Positions 40,154 through 49,056 of a stretch of DNA of 64,000 bases are shown here, piece by piece. The stretch is taken from assembly GCA_963776375.1 (NCBI GenBank), contig CAVZMF010000005.1, positions 943,550 through 1,007,549 of the forward strand, read 5' to 3'. The DNA comes from PALSA-612 sp963776375 (GTDB lineage Bacteria; Actinomycetota; Thermoleophilia; Gaiellales; Gaiellaceae). The stretch's first letter is position 1. The number at the start of each line of letters is the position of its first letter. The notes beneath the pieces are model-generated. The model had not been told where the DNA came from and searched no databases. It saw only the letters and a list, made by a program, of their open reading frames with translations. The position numbers and the translations under genes are program-made.

Positions 40154-42211
40154 GTGCACCTCGCGACGCTTCTCGGCTTCGCGGAGATCACCCCGAGCGA
40201 CATCCTCCTGTTCATCCTGCTCGGCTTCGGCGCCGGAGCCCTGATCGCCGGTATTGCGCTCGGGATCGTCCTGAACTACCGGGGATCCGGCGTCATCAAC
40301 ATCGGCATGGGCGCTCTTGCCCTGCTCGGCGCGTACGTCTTCTACGGCTTGCGCACCGGCGGTTACCTGTTCCTCAGCCAACTCGATCTCGGCGCCCCGT
40401 TCGGAACGGTCTCGGCCTTCTTGCTGACGATGGTCGTGATGGCCGCAGTCGGCCTGGCCTTCGACCTCTTCGTGCTGCGAAAGCTTCGCCACGCCGGCCC
40501 GCTGGCGAAGCTCGTGGCCTCGGTGGGATTGCTGCTGACGATCCAGGCAGCGGTCGTGCTTCGGTTCGGAGGAAACGGCCAGGGCGCTCCCGAGGTGCTT
40601 CCGGGCGGCGACTCGGTTGAGATCTTCGGTGTGAGCATCCCGTGGAACCGCTTCGAGCTCACCGGCATCGTCCTCGTCGTCGCGGCGCTGCTCTCCGCGA
40701 CCTACCGCTGGACGAGGTTCGGGATCGCAACGCGCGCGTCCGCTGAAAACGAGTCGGCAGCCCTGCTGAGCGGCTTGTCTCCGAGCATGATCTCGATCGC
40801 CAATACGACGCTCGCCAGCATGCTCGCCGGCGCGCTCGGCGTGCTCGTGGCACCGCTGTCCCAGCTCGATCCCGTGACCATCCCGACCGCCGTCGTGCCC
40901 GCGCTGGGCGCCGCCCTGCTCGCACGTTTCACCTCCTTCGGAGTCGCGGCCGTGGCCGGCATCGCAATGGGCTCGATCGACTCTGTCGTCCTCTACCTGC
41001 AGACCAGGACCTGGTTTCCCACCTCCGGCGGCGTGACGCTCCCCGGAGTAACGCAGCTCGTCTACTTCCTGGTCATCGTCATCGTGATGGTCTGGCTGGG
41101 AGGCAGGCTTCCCGAGCGAGGCACACTGTTCGAGCGGGGCCTCCCGGCTGCACCGTCGGCGCGCCGGCGAGCGCTGCCCGCCGCGCTCGGGCTCGCGCTC
41201 GGGGTGACGGCGTTCATGACCTTCCCGTACGACTTCAGACAGGCGCTGATCAACAGCCTGATCGGCGCAATCGTCTGCATGTCGCTCGTCGTGATCACCG
41301 GCTTCGTCGGGCAGATCTCTCTCGTGCAGCTCGCGCTGGCGGGCGTCGGCGGCTACGCGGTGTCCAAGCTCGCGGCCGACGCCGGGATCGCATTCCCGAT
41401 CGGCCCCGTCATCGGAGCCTGCGTCGCGACGCTTTTCGGCCTGGTAGCTGCAGCCTCGGCGCTACGCGTGCGAGGTGTCAACCTGGCGATCGTCACGCTG
41501 GCCGCTGCGGTCGCGCTCGAGAACTTCGTCTTCAACAACACGTCATGGGGTGGCGGGGTCAACGGCTCGCCGACCAAGTCACCGTCGCTCTTCGGTCTCC
41601 ATCTGGGACCGGACGCCCTCTACACCTGGACCGACGAGAAGCTTCCGAGCCCGGTGTTCGGGTTCCTCTGCCTCGGGGTCGTGATCGTGCTCGGGCTGTT
41701 CGTCGCCAGTCTTCGCAAGAGCCGGCTCGGTCAGCAGATGCTCGCCGTGCGCTCCAACGAGCGCGCGGCAGCCGCCGCGGGCATCAGCGTCCGCAACGTG
41801 AAGCTGGCCGCGTTTGGCATCTCGTCGTTCATGGCCGGCCTCGCCGGCGCGATGTACGCCTACGACTTCGGCTCGGTCTCGGCGCCCCAGTACGGAATCA
41901 TCAGCGCACTCGGCTTCGTGGCCTTCGCGTATCTGGGCGGGATCACGACCGTCACCGGCGCCCTCTTCGGCGGCTTGATCGCAATAGACGGCCTTGGGAT
42001 CCATGCGATCGAGACGTGGACCGGTCTCCCCAGTGATTGGGAGCTCTTCTTCGGCGGCATGGCTCTTCTGGTCACCGTGGTCGTCAGTCCAGACGGGATC
42101 GCCGGTGCGATCAGGCGCGACCTCCCGCGGGCTGCGGCTGCGCTCCGCGGTGTCGGGGCTCCCCGATCCCAGGCCGAGGTGTCGGCCGAGAAGGCGGCGC
42201 GGACACCATGA
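40154..42211 (+). CDS. Fused LivH-LivM branched-chain/aromatic ABC permease
   Basis: The 685 residues contain two permease modules in one chain. The first (about residues 1-305) is LivH-like, with GIVLNYRGSGVINIGMGALALLGAYV and later ALGAALLARFTSFGVAAVAGIAMG. The second (about 335-670) is LivM-like, with MSLVVITGFVGQISLVQLALAGVGGYA, VRSNERAAAAAGISVRNVKLAAFGISSFMAGLAGAM and FAYLGGITTVTGALFGGLI. About 16-18 membrane helices are expected. Fusion ensures 1:1 assembly. The GTG start is preceded by GAGGA. The ATP-binding gene overlaps its stop (ATGA). Confidence 0.88.
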   Translation: MHLATLLGFAEITPSDILLFILLGFGAGALIAGIALGIVLNYRGSGVINIGMGALALLGAYVFYGLRTGGYLFLSQLDLGAPFGTVSAFLLTMVVMAAVGLAFDLFVLRKLRHAGPLAKLVASVGLLLTIQAAVVLRFGGNGQGAPEVLPGGDSVEIFGVSIPWNRFELTGIVLVVAALLSATYRWTRFGIATRASAENESAALLSGLSPSMISIANTTLASMLAGALGVLVAPLSQLDPVTIPTAVVPALGAALLARFTSFGVAAVAGIAMGSIDSVVLYLQTRTWFPTSGGVTLPGVTQLVYFLVIVIVMVWLGGRLPERGTLFERGLPAAPSARRRALPAALGLALGVTAFMTFPYDFRQALINSLIGAIVCMSLVVITGFVGQISLVQLALAGVGGYAVSKLAADAGIAFPIGPVIGACVATLFGLVAAASALRVRGVNLAIVTLAAAVALENFVFNNTSWGGGVNGSPTKSPSLFGLHLGPDALYTWTDEKLPSPVFGFLCLGVVIVLGLFVASLRKSRLGQQMLAVRSNERAAAAAGISVRNVKLAAFGISSFMAGLAGAMYAYDFGSVSAPQYGIISALGFVAFAYLGGITTVTGALFGGLIAIDGLGIHAIETWTGLPSDWELFFGGMALLVTVVVSPDGIAGAIRRDLPRAAAALRGVGAPRSQAEVSAEKAARTP

Positions 42212-43008
42212 GCGCCGTCCTCGCTGTCGAGCGGCTGTCCGTCGACTACGGCGGCATCCACGCGCTCGACGGCGTGTCGCTCGAGGTGCCGGAGAGGCGG
42301 CTCGTCGGGCTGATCGGGCCCAATGGTGCCGGCAAGACGACGCTGATCGACGCCGTCACCGGCTTCGTGTCTGCCCAGGGGAAGGTCGCACTCGACGGAC
42401 GCGACGTCACCGGACTGTCCCCGGACAGGCGAGCGCGGGCGGGCCTCGCCCGGACCTGGCAATCCACCGACCTCTTCGACGAGCTCAGCGTGGTCGAGAA
42501 CCTCGCCGTCACCTCCGGTCGACCGCCGCTCGGCCGCCTTCTCCGCGAGATCGTCAAGGGCCGCCTCGAGCCGGATCCGGCGGTCACCGAAGCAATGCAC
42601 CTGCTCGAGCTCGATCAGTTTGCGGACCGGATGCCCAACCAGCTCTCCCAGGGTCAGCGCAAGCTCGTCGGCGTTGCGCGGGCCCTCGCGGCACGACCGC
42701 TCGTGATCTGCCTGGACGAGCCGGCCGCAGGCCTCGACACCGAAGAAAGCGAACAGTTGGGCCGGAAGCTGCGAGAGATCGTCGACCAGGGAACCTCGCT
42801 CTTGCTCGTCGACCATGACATGGGACTCGTGCTCACCGTCTGCGACGAGGTCGTCGTCCTCGACTTCGGCAAGGAAATCGCACGGGGAACAGCGGGCCAG
42901 GTCCGATCGAACCCGAAGGTCGTCGAGGCGTATCTGGGCAGCGCCGCGGCCGAGGTCATGGGCAGCTCACCGAGCGAACCTCGACCCTCGACACCGGGGG
43001 CGACATGA
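42208..43008 (+). CDS. ABC transporter ATP-binding protein, LivG-like
   Basis: The 266 residues have Walker A GPNGAGKTTLIDAVTG, Q-loop region TWQSTDLFDELSVVENL, signature LSQGQRKLVGVARALAARP, Walker B LVICLDEPAAGLD and the switch His in LLLVDHDMG. The typical long LivG insert after the Q-loop is reduced. It drives import through the fused permease together with LivF. ATG 42208 is used because the ABC fold begins there and it overlaps the permease stop. Confidence 0.92.
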   Translation: MSAVLAVERLSVDYGGIHALDGVSLEVPERRLVGLIGPNGAGKTTLIDAVTGFVSAQGKVALDGRDVTGLSPDRRARAGLARTWQSTDLFDELSVVENLAVTSGRPPLGRLLREIVKGRLEPDPAVTEAMHLLELDQFADRMPNQLSQGQRKLVGVARALAARPLVICLDEPAAGLDTEESEQLGRKLREIVDQGTSLLLVDHDMGLVLTVCDEVVVLDFGKEIARGTAGQVRSNPKVVEAYLGSAAAEVMGSSPSEPRPSTPGAT

Positions 43009-43718
43009 CCGAGCCGTTGCTCGATATCACAGGCATGACCGCCGGCTACGGAGGCCCGCCTGTCGTCCGCGACGTGAGCCTTCGCGTCAAAGCCGGAGAG
43101 GTCGTCGCGTTGCTCGGCGCCAACGGAGCCGGCAAGACGACGACACTCCGTGTCATCTCCGGTCTGCTCCGACCGTCCGGCGGAACCGTTCGCTTCGGCG
43201 ACATCGACGTGAAGCGGACAGCGCCGCAGTCGCTGGCGAGACGAGGCATGGTGCACGTCCCGGAGGACCGCGGCATCTTCTTCGGGCTCACCGTCGAAGA
43301 ACACTTCCGTCTCGGCCGCCGGAGCCAGAAGCTCGACACCGACGCAGCGTACGAGTATTTCCCGAAGCTTCGCGACCTCCGAAACCGCCGGGTCGGCCTG
43401 CTCTCGGGCGGGGAGCAGCAGATGCTCGCCGCAGCCCGCGCCCTTGCCCGCCGTCCGAAGCTGCTGCTCCTCGACGAGCTCTCTCTCGGTCTGGCCCCGG
43501 TGATCGTCGAGCGGCTGCTTCCGGTGATCCGCCGATTCGCGGACGACAGGGGAACCGGCGTGCTGCTCGTCGAACAGCACGTGCAACTCGCGCTGGACAT
43601 CGCCGACCGCGGCTGCGTCCTCTCGCACGGAAAGATCGTCCTCGAACGACCGGCGGAAGAGCTTCGGCACGACCGCCACATCCTCGTTGCGAGCTACCTC
43701 GGAGAGTCCGCCGCATGA
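43005..43718 (+). CDS. ABC transporter ATP-binding protein, LivF-like
   Basis: The 237 residues have Walker A GANGAGKTTTLRVISG, VHVPEDRGIFFGLTVEEHFRLG, signature LSGGEQQMLAAARALARRPKLL, Walker B LLLLDELSLGLAP and LLVEQHVQLALDIADRG. This is the standard LivF pattern and it pairs with LivG. The start overlaps the LivG stop by 4 nt and its stop overlaps the next monooxygenase start, so transport and hydroxylation are one transcriptional unit. Confidence 0.92.
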   Translation: MTEPLLDITGMTAGYGGPPVVRDVSLRVKAGEVVALLGANGAGKTTTLRVISGLLRPSGGTVRFGDIDVKRTAPQSLARRGMVHVPEDRGIFFGLTVEEHFRLGRRSQKLDTDAAYEYFPKLRDLRNRRVGLLSGGEQQMLAAARALARRPKLLLLDELSLGLAPVIVERLLPVIRRFADDRGTGVLLVEQHVQLALDIADRGCVLSHGKIVLERPAEELRHDRHILVASYLGESAA

Positions 43719-44842
43719 CCCGCGCCGTCGACAAGGTGCTGGTCTCGGGCGGCGGCCCCGCCGGCATGGCAGCCGCCATCGGCTTCGCCCGCCAGGGCGT
43801 CGAAGTGACTCTGGTCGAGGCTGATCCCGAGTGGAAAGCGCTGGGCATGGGGCTGACGTTGCTCGGCCCGACCCTTCGGGCGCTCGACTCGATCGGCGCC
43901 GCCGACGCCTGCGCCGCCGCCGGGTTCGCCCAGGATCATGCGGACTTCCACAACGCAAAGGGAGAAGTAACGGGCATCGTCCCGTTCCCGGCCATCGCAG
44001 ACGAGCGGCTCCCGCCGGCAGTCTGCATCACCCGGCCCGCATTCCACCGAGCCATGTCCGGCATCACGCTCGACCTCGCCGTCGATCTCCGCCTCGGAGT
44101 CACCATCACCTCGCTCGAGGAGACGGACGAGGGAATCCACGCCGCTCTGAGCGATGGCGAAGGGAGACAATTCGATCTGGTCGTCGCCGCCGAAGGGCTG
44201 CATTCGCGCACGCGCGACCTCGTCTTCGGCGGCATGGCCCCCCGCTTCACAGGCCAGGCCGTCTGGCGCACCCTGATCCCACGCCCGCCGGCTCTCGACG
44301 TGTACCAGATGTTTTACGGACGGAAGGCGAAGGTGGGGCTCGTGCCGGTCTCCCACGAGTCGCTGTACGTCTTCGCCGTGCAGAACGTGCCTGACGACGC
44401 TCGGCCGCCGCGGGAGGAACGCCCTCGGCTCATGCGACAGAACCTCGACGCAGACAGCGACCTGATCGAGTACACGCGCGAGCGAATCCTCGACGCACGC
44501 GAAGTCACCTACAACCCCACCGAAGCGCTTCTCGTCTCTCCGCCCTGGCACCGGGGGCGGGTCGTGCTCATCGGAGACGCAGCCCACACCACAACGCCAC
44601 ACCTCGCCTTCGGAGCGGGTATCGCGATCGAGGATGCAATCGTCCTCTGTGAGCTCACCGGATCGGATCTGCCGGTGGACGAAGCGCTGCGCCGGTACAC
44701 CGACCGCCGCTACGAACGCTGCCGACTCGTCGTCGAGAACTCGATTCAGCTGGGCGCCTGGGAACAGGACCCGGGCGACCCGGAAGCCGACCCGGTCCGC
44801 CTCACCCGAGAGACCTGGGACGTCTTGAAGCAGCCCCTATGA
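43715..44842 (+). CDS. FAD-dependent monooxygenase, paralogue 3
   Basis: The 375 residues show KVLVSGGGPAGMAAAIGFARQG, VVAAEGLHSRTRDLVF and VVLIGDAAHTTTPHLAFGAGIAIEDAIVL. In the DG motif the aspartate is replaced by glutamate (AAEGLHS against ADGVHS/ADGIHS in paralogues 1 and 2), which may modify FAD or NADPH handling. The tail LGAWEQDPGDPEADPVRLTRETW matches the family tail of the other two. It follows livF with an ATGA overlap, so this copy may act on the imported compound first. Confidence 0.87.
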   Translation: MTRAVDKVLVSGGGPAGMAAAIGFARQGVEVTLVEADPEWKALGMGLTLLGPTLRALDSIGAADACAAAGFAQDHADFHNAKGEVTGIVPFPAIADERLPPAVCITRPAFHRAMSGITLDLAVDLRLGVTITSLEETDEGIHAALSDGEGRQFDLVVAAEGLHSRTRDLVFGGMAPRFTGQAVWRTLIPRPPALDVYQMFYGRKAKVGLVPVSHESLYVFAVQNVPDDARPPREERPRLMRQNLDADSDLIEYTRERILDAREVTYNPTEALLVSPPWHRGRVVLIGDAAHTTTPHLAFGAGIAIEDAIVLCELTGSDLPVDEALRRYTDRRYERCRLVVENSIQLGAWEQDPGDPEADPVRLTRETWDVLKQPL

Positions 44843-44870
44843 GACTCGACCCCCCGACCAGGAGGACGAT

Positions 44871-45689
44871 TTGACCGAGATCCAGGAGCACCCACCTTCC
44901 GAGGCCGCCGGCACCTTCGTCGAGAACCAGGTCGAGGCCGACGGTTTCGACATTCGCTACCTCCAGGCCGGCACGGGCGCACCCGTCGTCTACCTCCACG
45001 GCGGCGGCGGCCTCCACATCTCCCGCGCGCTCGAGCTCCTGGCCGCGCGTTTCCAGGTCACTGCATTCGAGTTCCCCGGCTTCGGGCAGTCGCCGGAGAA
45101 CACACGCACCCGGTCGCTCGAGGAGCTCGCCGGCACGATCGTGGAAGCGATCGACGCCATCGGTCTCGAGCAGCCGACGCTCATCGGCACCTCCCTCGGC
45201 GCAGGGGCCGCGCTCCGGCTTGCGCTCGGGCACCCCGACCGGATCGCCGCCCTCGTCCTCGAGTCGCCGAGCGCCTTCCGCCCCGCGGATTGGAGCCCCG
45301 CCGCTTTCACGCCCGAGCAGCTCCGAGCGGCGCTCTTCGCCCACCCGGAGACCGCCTTCGCGCCCGCCCCGCCCGAGATTCTCCAGAAGCAGATAGGGCT
45401 TCTGCAGCGGCTCCTCGGGCCCAACCACGACACCGAGCTCGAACAACGGCTGCGCGGGTTCCCGATGTCCACGCTCGTCGTGTTCGGCACCGAAGACGGA
45501 CTCATCTCACCGCAGATGGGCCGCGTCTACAAGGAGCTGATGCCGAATTGCAGCCTCGTCTTCGTCTACGACGCTGCCCACGAGATCCAGTTCGACCGAC
45601 CCGAGGCGTACGCGGGCCTCGTCGGCGATTTCATCGAGCGCCAGGAAGCGTTTGTCGTGGCCACCGAGAGCGGACTCCGCGTCCCCTAG
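44871..45689 (+). CDS. Alpha/beta hydrolase
   Basis: The 272 residues contain VVYLHGGGGLH (oxyanion-hole region), the nucleophile elbow LIGTSLGAGAALRLAL with catalytic Ser, the acid in VVFGTEDGLISPQ and His in YDAAHEIQFDRPE. A meta-cleavage-product hydrolase (C-C bond) or esterase/amidase role is plausible. The start is TTG 44871, preceded by AGGAGG at 5-10 nt. The 28-bp gap after the monooxygenase keeps it in the same operon. Confidence 0.87.
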   Translation: MTEIQEHPPSEAAGTFVENQVEADGFDIRYLQAGTGAPVVYLHGGGGLHISRALELLAARFQVTAFEFPGFGQSPENTRTRSLEELAGTIVEAIDAIGLEQPTLIGTSLGAGAALRLALGHPDRIAALVLESPSAFRPADWSPAAFTPEQLRAALFAHPETAFAPAPPEILQKQIGLLQRLLGPNHDTELEQRLRGFPMSTLVVFGTEDGLISPQMGRVYKELMPNCSLVFVYDAAHEIQFDRPEAYAGLVGDFIERQEAFVVATESGLRVP

Positions 45690-45708
45690 AGACCAGAGAG
45701 GAAAACCA

Positions 45709-46794
45709 GTGAAAGCGTCTATCTTCAACCCGCTCAGGTACCAGGGCAAAGACGTTCCCTACGGCTGGCCGTCCCCACCCGGATCATGGAAGCCAGACAT
45801 CGGCCGCGAGTCGATACGGCGAGCGTTCGAGCTGTTCGACGTCGCCGTCGAGCACGGCTTCGACTGGCTGACCGTCGCCGAGCACCACTACTCCCAGGCG
45901 CAGCTCGCTCCGAGCCCCGTGGTCGCCGGGGCCGCCATCAGCCAGCGGTACCCCGACGTCAAGGTCGCCGTCCTCGGAGTCGTCCTCCCGCTCGTGAACC
46001 CCGTCCGGACCGCCGAGGAGATCGGCATGCTCGACGCGCTCTCGGACGGCCGCTCCGTCATCGGCTTCTTCCGCGGGATTCCCAATGAGTTCCTCACCTA
46101 CGGCACGAATCCCAGCGAGAGCCGCGCCATGTACGAAGAAGCCCTCGACCTGCTGTTCACGATCTGGTCGGAACCGCACCCGTTCGGATGGGAAGGACGG
46201 TACTACCGCTACCGCACGGTCGCCGTCTGGCCCCGCCCCATCCAGCAACCACGGCCGCCCATCCTGCTCGCCGGCACCAGCCCAGACTCGGCGAAGTTCG
46301 CTGCCCGGAAGCGCGCCATGCTTGGCCTGTCCTTCCTTAACTCGCACGAAGAGGCCGCCCAGCTGGCCGAGACGTACCGCAACGAGGCCGCAGTAGCGGG
46401 CTGGGAACCGACATCCGAGGACATCCTCTACCGCGCCCGCATCTACGTGGCCGAAACCGACGAACAGGCGGAGGCCGAGGCGCGCGAGTACGACCTCGGC
46501 AACGTGCTCGGCCCGCTCGTCCCTCCACCCGAGAAGCAGGCTGCCAACCAGAAGATCCTGACGGCCGTGTTCGGCCCGTCGGGCTTCCGCCACCATCCAC
46601 CTGGGCCGGGCTCGATGCCCGAGTACTACGGCAGCCCGGACACCGTCGCCAAGCAATTGCTCGAGGCCGGGCGGCAGGTGGGCTACGGCGTCGCCGACCT
46701 GATCTTCACGGGCGACAAGCTCCCGCACGAGAAGGCGATCAAGTCGCTCGAGCTCTTTGGCCGGGAAGTACTTCCGCAGCTGCATGCCGCCTGA
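45709..46794 (+). CDS. Luciferase-like (LLM) flavin-dependent monooxygenase
   Basis: The 361 residues form the bacterial luciferase TIM-barrel: FELFDVAVEHGFDWLTVAEHHYSQAQLAPSPVV, VKVAVLGVVLPLVNPVRTAEEIGMLDALSDGRSVIGFFRG and PRPIQQPRPPILLAGTSPDSAKFAA. Such enzymes use reduced FMN (or F420) and O2. Since a flavin reductase gene directly follows, a two-component FMNH2-dependent monooxygenase is most likely. GTG 45709 has GAGAGG upstream. It could oxidise, open or desulfonate a heterocycle; this is inference. Confidence 0.87.
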   Translation: MKASIFNPLRYQGKDVPYGWPSPPGSWKPDIGRESIRRAFELFDVAVEHGFDWLTVAEHHYSQAQLAPSPVVAGAAISQRYPDVKVAVLGVVLPLVNPVRTAEEIGMLDALSDGRSVIGFFRGIPNEFLTYGTNPSESRAMYEEALDLLFTIWSEPHPFGWEGRYYRYRTVAVWPRPIQQPRPPILLAGTSPDSAKFAARKRAMLGLSFLNSHEEAAQLAETYRNEAAVAGWEPTSEDILYRARIYVAETDEQAEAEAREYDLGNVLGPLVPPPEKQAANQKILTAVFGPSGFRHHPPGPGSMPEYYGSPDTVAKQLLEAGRQVGYGVADLIFTGDKLPHEKAIKSLELFGREVLPQLHAA

Positions 46795-47335
46795 GATCAC
46801 CGCAAGGCCACGGCGATTGCGCGGCGAACGCAAACGACGCCCTGTGGACGTCGACGCCTTCCGCGACGCGATGCGGTACGTGCCGATGCCGGTCGCCGTC
46901 GTCACCACGCTCGTCGGCAACGCACCGCACGGTACGACCGTCAGCGCCTTCGGGTCACTCTCGCTCGAGCCACCGATGATCTACGCCGCTCTCGACATCC
47001 GCTCCGACCTGCTCGGGCTGCTGCGGCGCACGCGTCGCTTCGGCGTCAACGTCCTCGCGGCCTCGCAGCGCGACCTCGCGCTCGCGTTCGCCCGCAAAGG
47101 CGTCGACAAGTTCGAAGACGTCGAGTGGCGTGTCGAGGACGGACTTCCACGGCTGGCCTCGGCTGCTACGTGGATCGCGTGCGACGTCGACCGGTTGCTC
47201 GCACGCGGCGATCACGTCGTTGTGCTCGGCATCGCCGTCGGCGTCGAGCCGTCCGATCTCGCGCCGCTCGTCCACTACGACCGCCGCTTCGGAACTTACA
47301 CAGATCCCGCCGACACGAAAGCAGGTGCGAGATGA
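46784..47335 (+). CDS. Flavin reductase (NADH:FMN oxidoreductase-like)
   Basis: The 183 residues comprise FRDAMRYVPMPVAVVTTLVGNAPHGTTVSAFGSLSLEPPMIYAAL, written here as the FMN-binding split-barrel stretch in two parts, then FGVNVLAASQRDLALAFARKG and the closing HYDRRFGTY. It should supply reduced flavin to the LLM enzyme, whose gene its start overlaps by 11 bp. ATG 46784 or the downstream GTG 46842 are both possible; homology begins at FRDAMRY. Its stop overlaps the next start. Confidence 0.85.
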   Translation: MPPEITARPRRLRGERKRRPVDVDAFRDAMRYVPMPVAVVTTLVGNAPHGTTVSAFGSLSLEPPMIYAALDIRSDLLGLLRRTRRFGVNVLAASQRDLALAFARKGVDKFEDVEWRVEDGLPRLASAATWIACDVDRLLARGDHVVVLGIAVGVEPSDLAPLVHYDRRFGTYTDPADTKAGAR

Positions 47336-48207
47336 TCTTCCTGACCGGCGCAACCGGGCACGTCGGGCTCCACGTGGCACGCGCCTTCAGCGGCCGCGAA
47401 GACGTGCGGGCGCTGGCGCATTCCGAGAGATCAGCGCAAATCCTCGCGGGACTCGGGCTGGACGTCGTCTGCGGCGACCTACGCGAGCCTGCCGGGCTCG
47501 ACGAGGCGCTTCCCGACGTCGATCGCCTTCTCCTCATCAGCCCGCCCGCACCCGGCCATGCGCAGATGGAGCTGGCGGCGCTCGAGCTCGCGGCGCGGGC
47601 AGGACGCCTCGAGCACGTGGTCAAGCTTTCGTCGATCGGCGTCCAAGGGAACGAGCCGGCGCTCCTTTCCCAGCCGCACGTCCTCGTCGAGGACGCACTC
47701 GGCCGCGGCGCCTTCACGTCGACGCTCCTTCGCCCCTCCAGCTTCATGACGAATGTGATGAACAACCTCTCGGAGATCCGGAACGGTGAGATCCGGATGC
47801 CCGCGGGTCACGCTCGCATTCCCTTCGTGGATCCACGCGATGTCGCCGACGTCGCGACCCTCGCCCTGACCGCTGTCGACCCGCCGACCGGGCCCGTCGT
47901 GCTCACCGGGCCCGAGCTGCTGACGTTCGGAGATATTGCCGAGAAGCTCGGCAGAGCACTCGGACGCGAAGTCAGCTATATCGATGTCGAGCCGGAAGCC
48001 TGGAAGGCATATCGCATTGCCGCCGGTGTTCCTGCGCCGCTCGTCGAGGCGATCGCCGAGCTCTACCAGAGCCTCCAGCTCGACCGCGAGTGGGGAGTAG
48101 GAGACCAGCAACAGCGTCTTCTCGGCCGCCCCGGCTACACGTTCGACGAGTGGTTGGACGCAGAGGGTGTCGAGATGCTCGAGAACGCCTGGCGGGTCGC
48201 CGGATGA
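47332..48207 (+). CDS. NmrA-like NAD(P)-binding protein
   Basis: The 291 residues start MIFLTGATGHVGLHVARAF, an extended SDR nucleotide loop, and include VVKLSSIGVQGN, LRPSSFMTNVMNNL and IPFVDPRDVADVATLAL, which are typical of atypical SDRs of the NmrA/QOR2 kind. The catalytic YxxxK is absent, so it may reduce quinones or act as a redox-sensing partner. In this operon it may remove a quinone by-product of hydroxylation. It is coupled to the neighbours by ATGA overlaps. Confidence 0.82.
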   Translation: MIFLTGATGHVGLHVARAFSGREDVRALAHSERSAQILAGLGLDVVCGDLREPAGLDEALPDVDRLLLISPPAPGHAQMELAALELAARAGRLEHVVKLSSIGVQGNEPALLSQPHVLVEDALGRGAFTSTLLRPSSFMTNVMNNLSEIRNGEIRMPAGHARIPFVDPRDVADVATLALTAVDPPTGPVVLTGPELLTFGDIAEKLGRALGREVSYIDVEPEAWKAYRIAAGVPAPLVEAIAELYQSLQLDREWGVGDQQQRLLGRPGYTFDEWLDAEGVEMLENAWRVAG

Positions 48208-49025
48208 CCGTCGCCGTCCTCACGTGCGCGATCACGGGTCCTATCGCGACGAAGGCCGACAACCCGAACCTCCCGGTGACGCCCGAGGAGATCGCGGAGT
48301 CGGCGCGCGGCGCGCACGAGGCCGGCGCGGCGGTCGTCCATATCCACGTCCGTGATGAGCAGGGGCGGCCGACCGCGGACCTCCAGATCGCGCGGCGCAC
48401 CGTGAGCCTGATCGAGGAGGCTTGCCCGGCGCTTGTCCAGCTCTCGACCGGCGTCGGACTGGACGTGCCATTCGAGGAGCGCGAGAAGCTGGTCGAGGCC
48501 CGGCCGCGGATGGCGTCACTCAACCCGTGCTCGATGAGCTTCGCGAACGGCGAGTTCCGGAACCCGCCCGACGGCGTGCGGCGGCTCGCGGCACGCATGC
48601 AGGAACTGGGGGTGAAGCCGGAGCTGGAGATCTACGACACGGGCCACCTCGAGGTGGCACTCGCGCTCTGCGAGGAGGGGCTGATCCCGGAGCCGCTGCA
48701 GTTCTCGATCGTGATGGGGATCCGCGGCGGGATGCCGGCGACCCCGACCGCGCTGGTTCAGCTCGTCGACCGCCTGCCGCCTGGCGCCGTCTGGCAGGCG
48801 ATAGCGATCGGCCGCTGGAACCTGCCGATGACCGCGATCGGTCTCGCCATGGGCGGCAACGCGCGCACAGGCATGGAAGACACGCTCATGCTCCGCCGCG
48901 GGGTACCGGCGGACTCGAACGCTCAGCTCGTCGAGCGTCTCGCTCGGGTCGCCCGCTCACTCGAGCGCGACATCGCCGCAGTCGCCGAGGTCGAGGGCCA
49001 ACTCGCCCTTCAGCAAGCAACGTAG
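48204..49025 (+). CDS. Beta-keto acid cleavage enzyme (BKACE, DUF849)
   Basis: The 273 residues show LTCAITGPIATKADNPNLPVTPEEIAES, the zinc site AAVVHIHVRDEQGR (HxH), LVQLSTGVG, IVMGIRGGMPATPTAL and LPMTAIGLAMGGNARTGMEDTLMLRRG, which is the complete BKACE pattern. The prototype (Kce) condenses a beta-keto acid with acetyl-CoA to give acetoacetate and a CoA ester. Its presence suggests the route ends in a beta-keto acid. It is the last gene of the long plus-strand operon and converges on the FAD oxidase gene. Confidence 0.88.
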   Translation: MTVAVLTCAITGPIATKADNPNLPVTPEEIAESARGAHEAGAAVVHIHVRDEQGRPTADLQIARRTVSLIEEACPALVQLSTGVGLDVPFEEREKLVEARPRMASLNPCSMSFANGEFRNPPDGVRRLAARMQELGVKPELEIYDTGHLEVALALCEEGLIPEPLQFSIVMGIRGGMPATPTALVQLVDRLPPGAVWQAIAIGRWNLPMTAIGLAMGGNARTGMEDTLMLRRGVPADSNAQLVERLARVARSLERDIAAVAEVEGQLALQQAT

Positions 49026-49056
49026 GAAGCACAGCGTGTCACCCGTGGTGTGGGAC

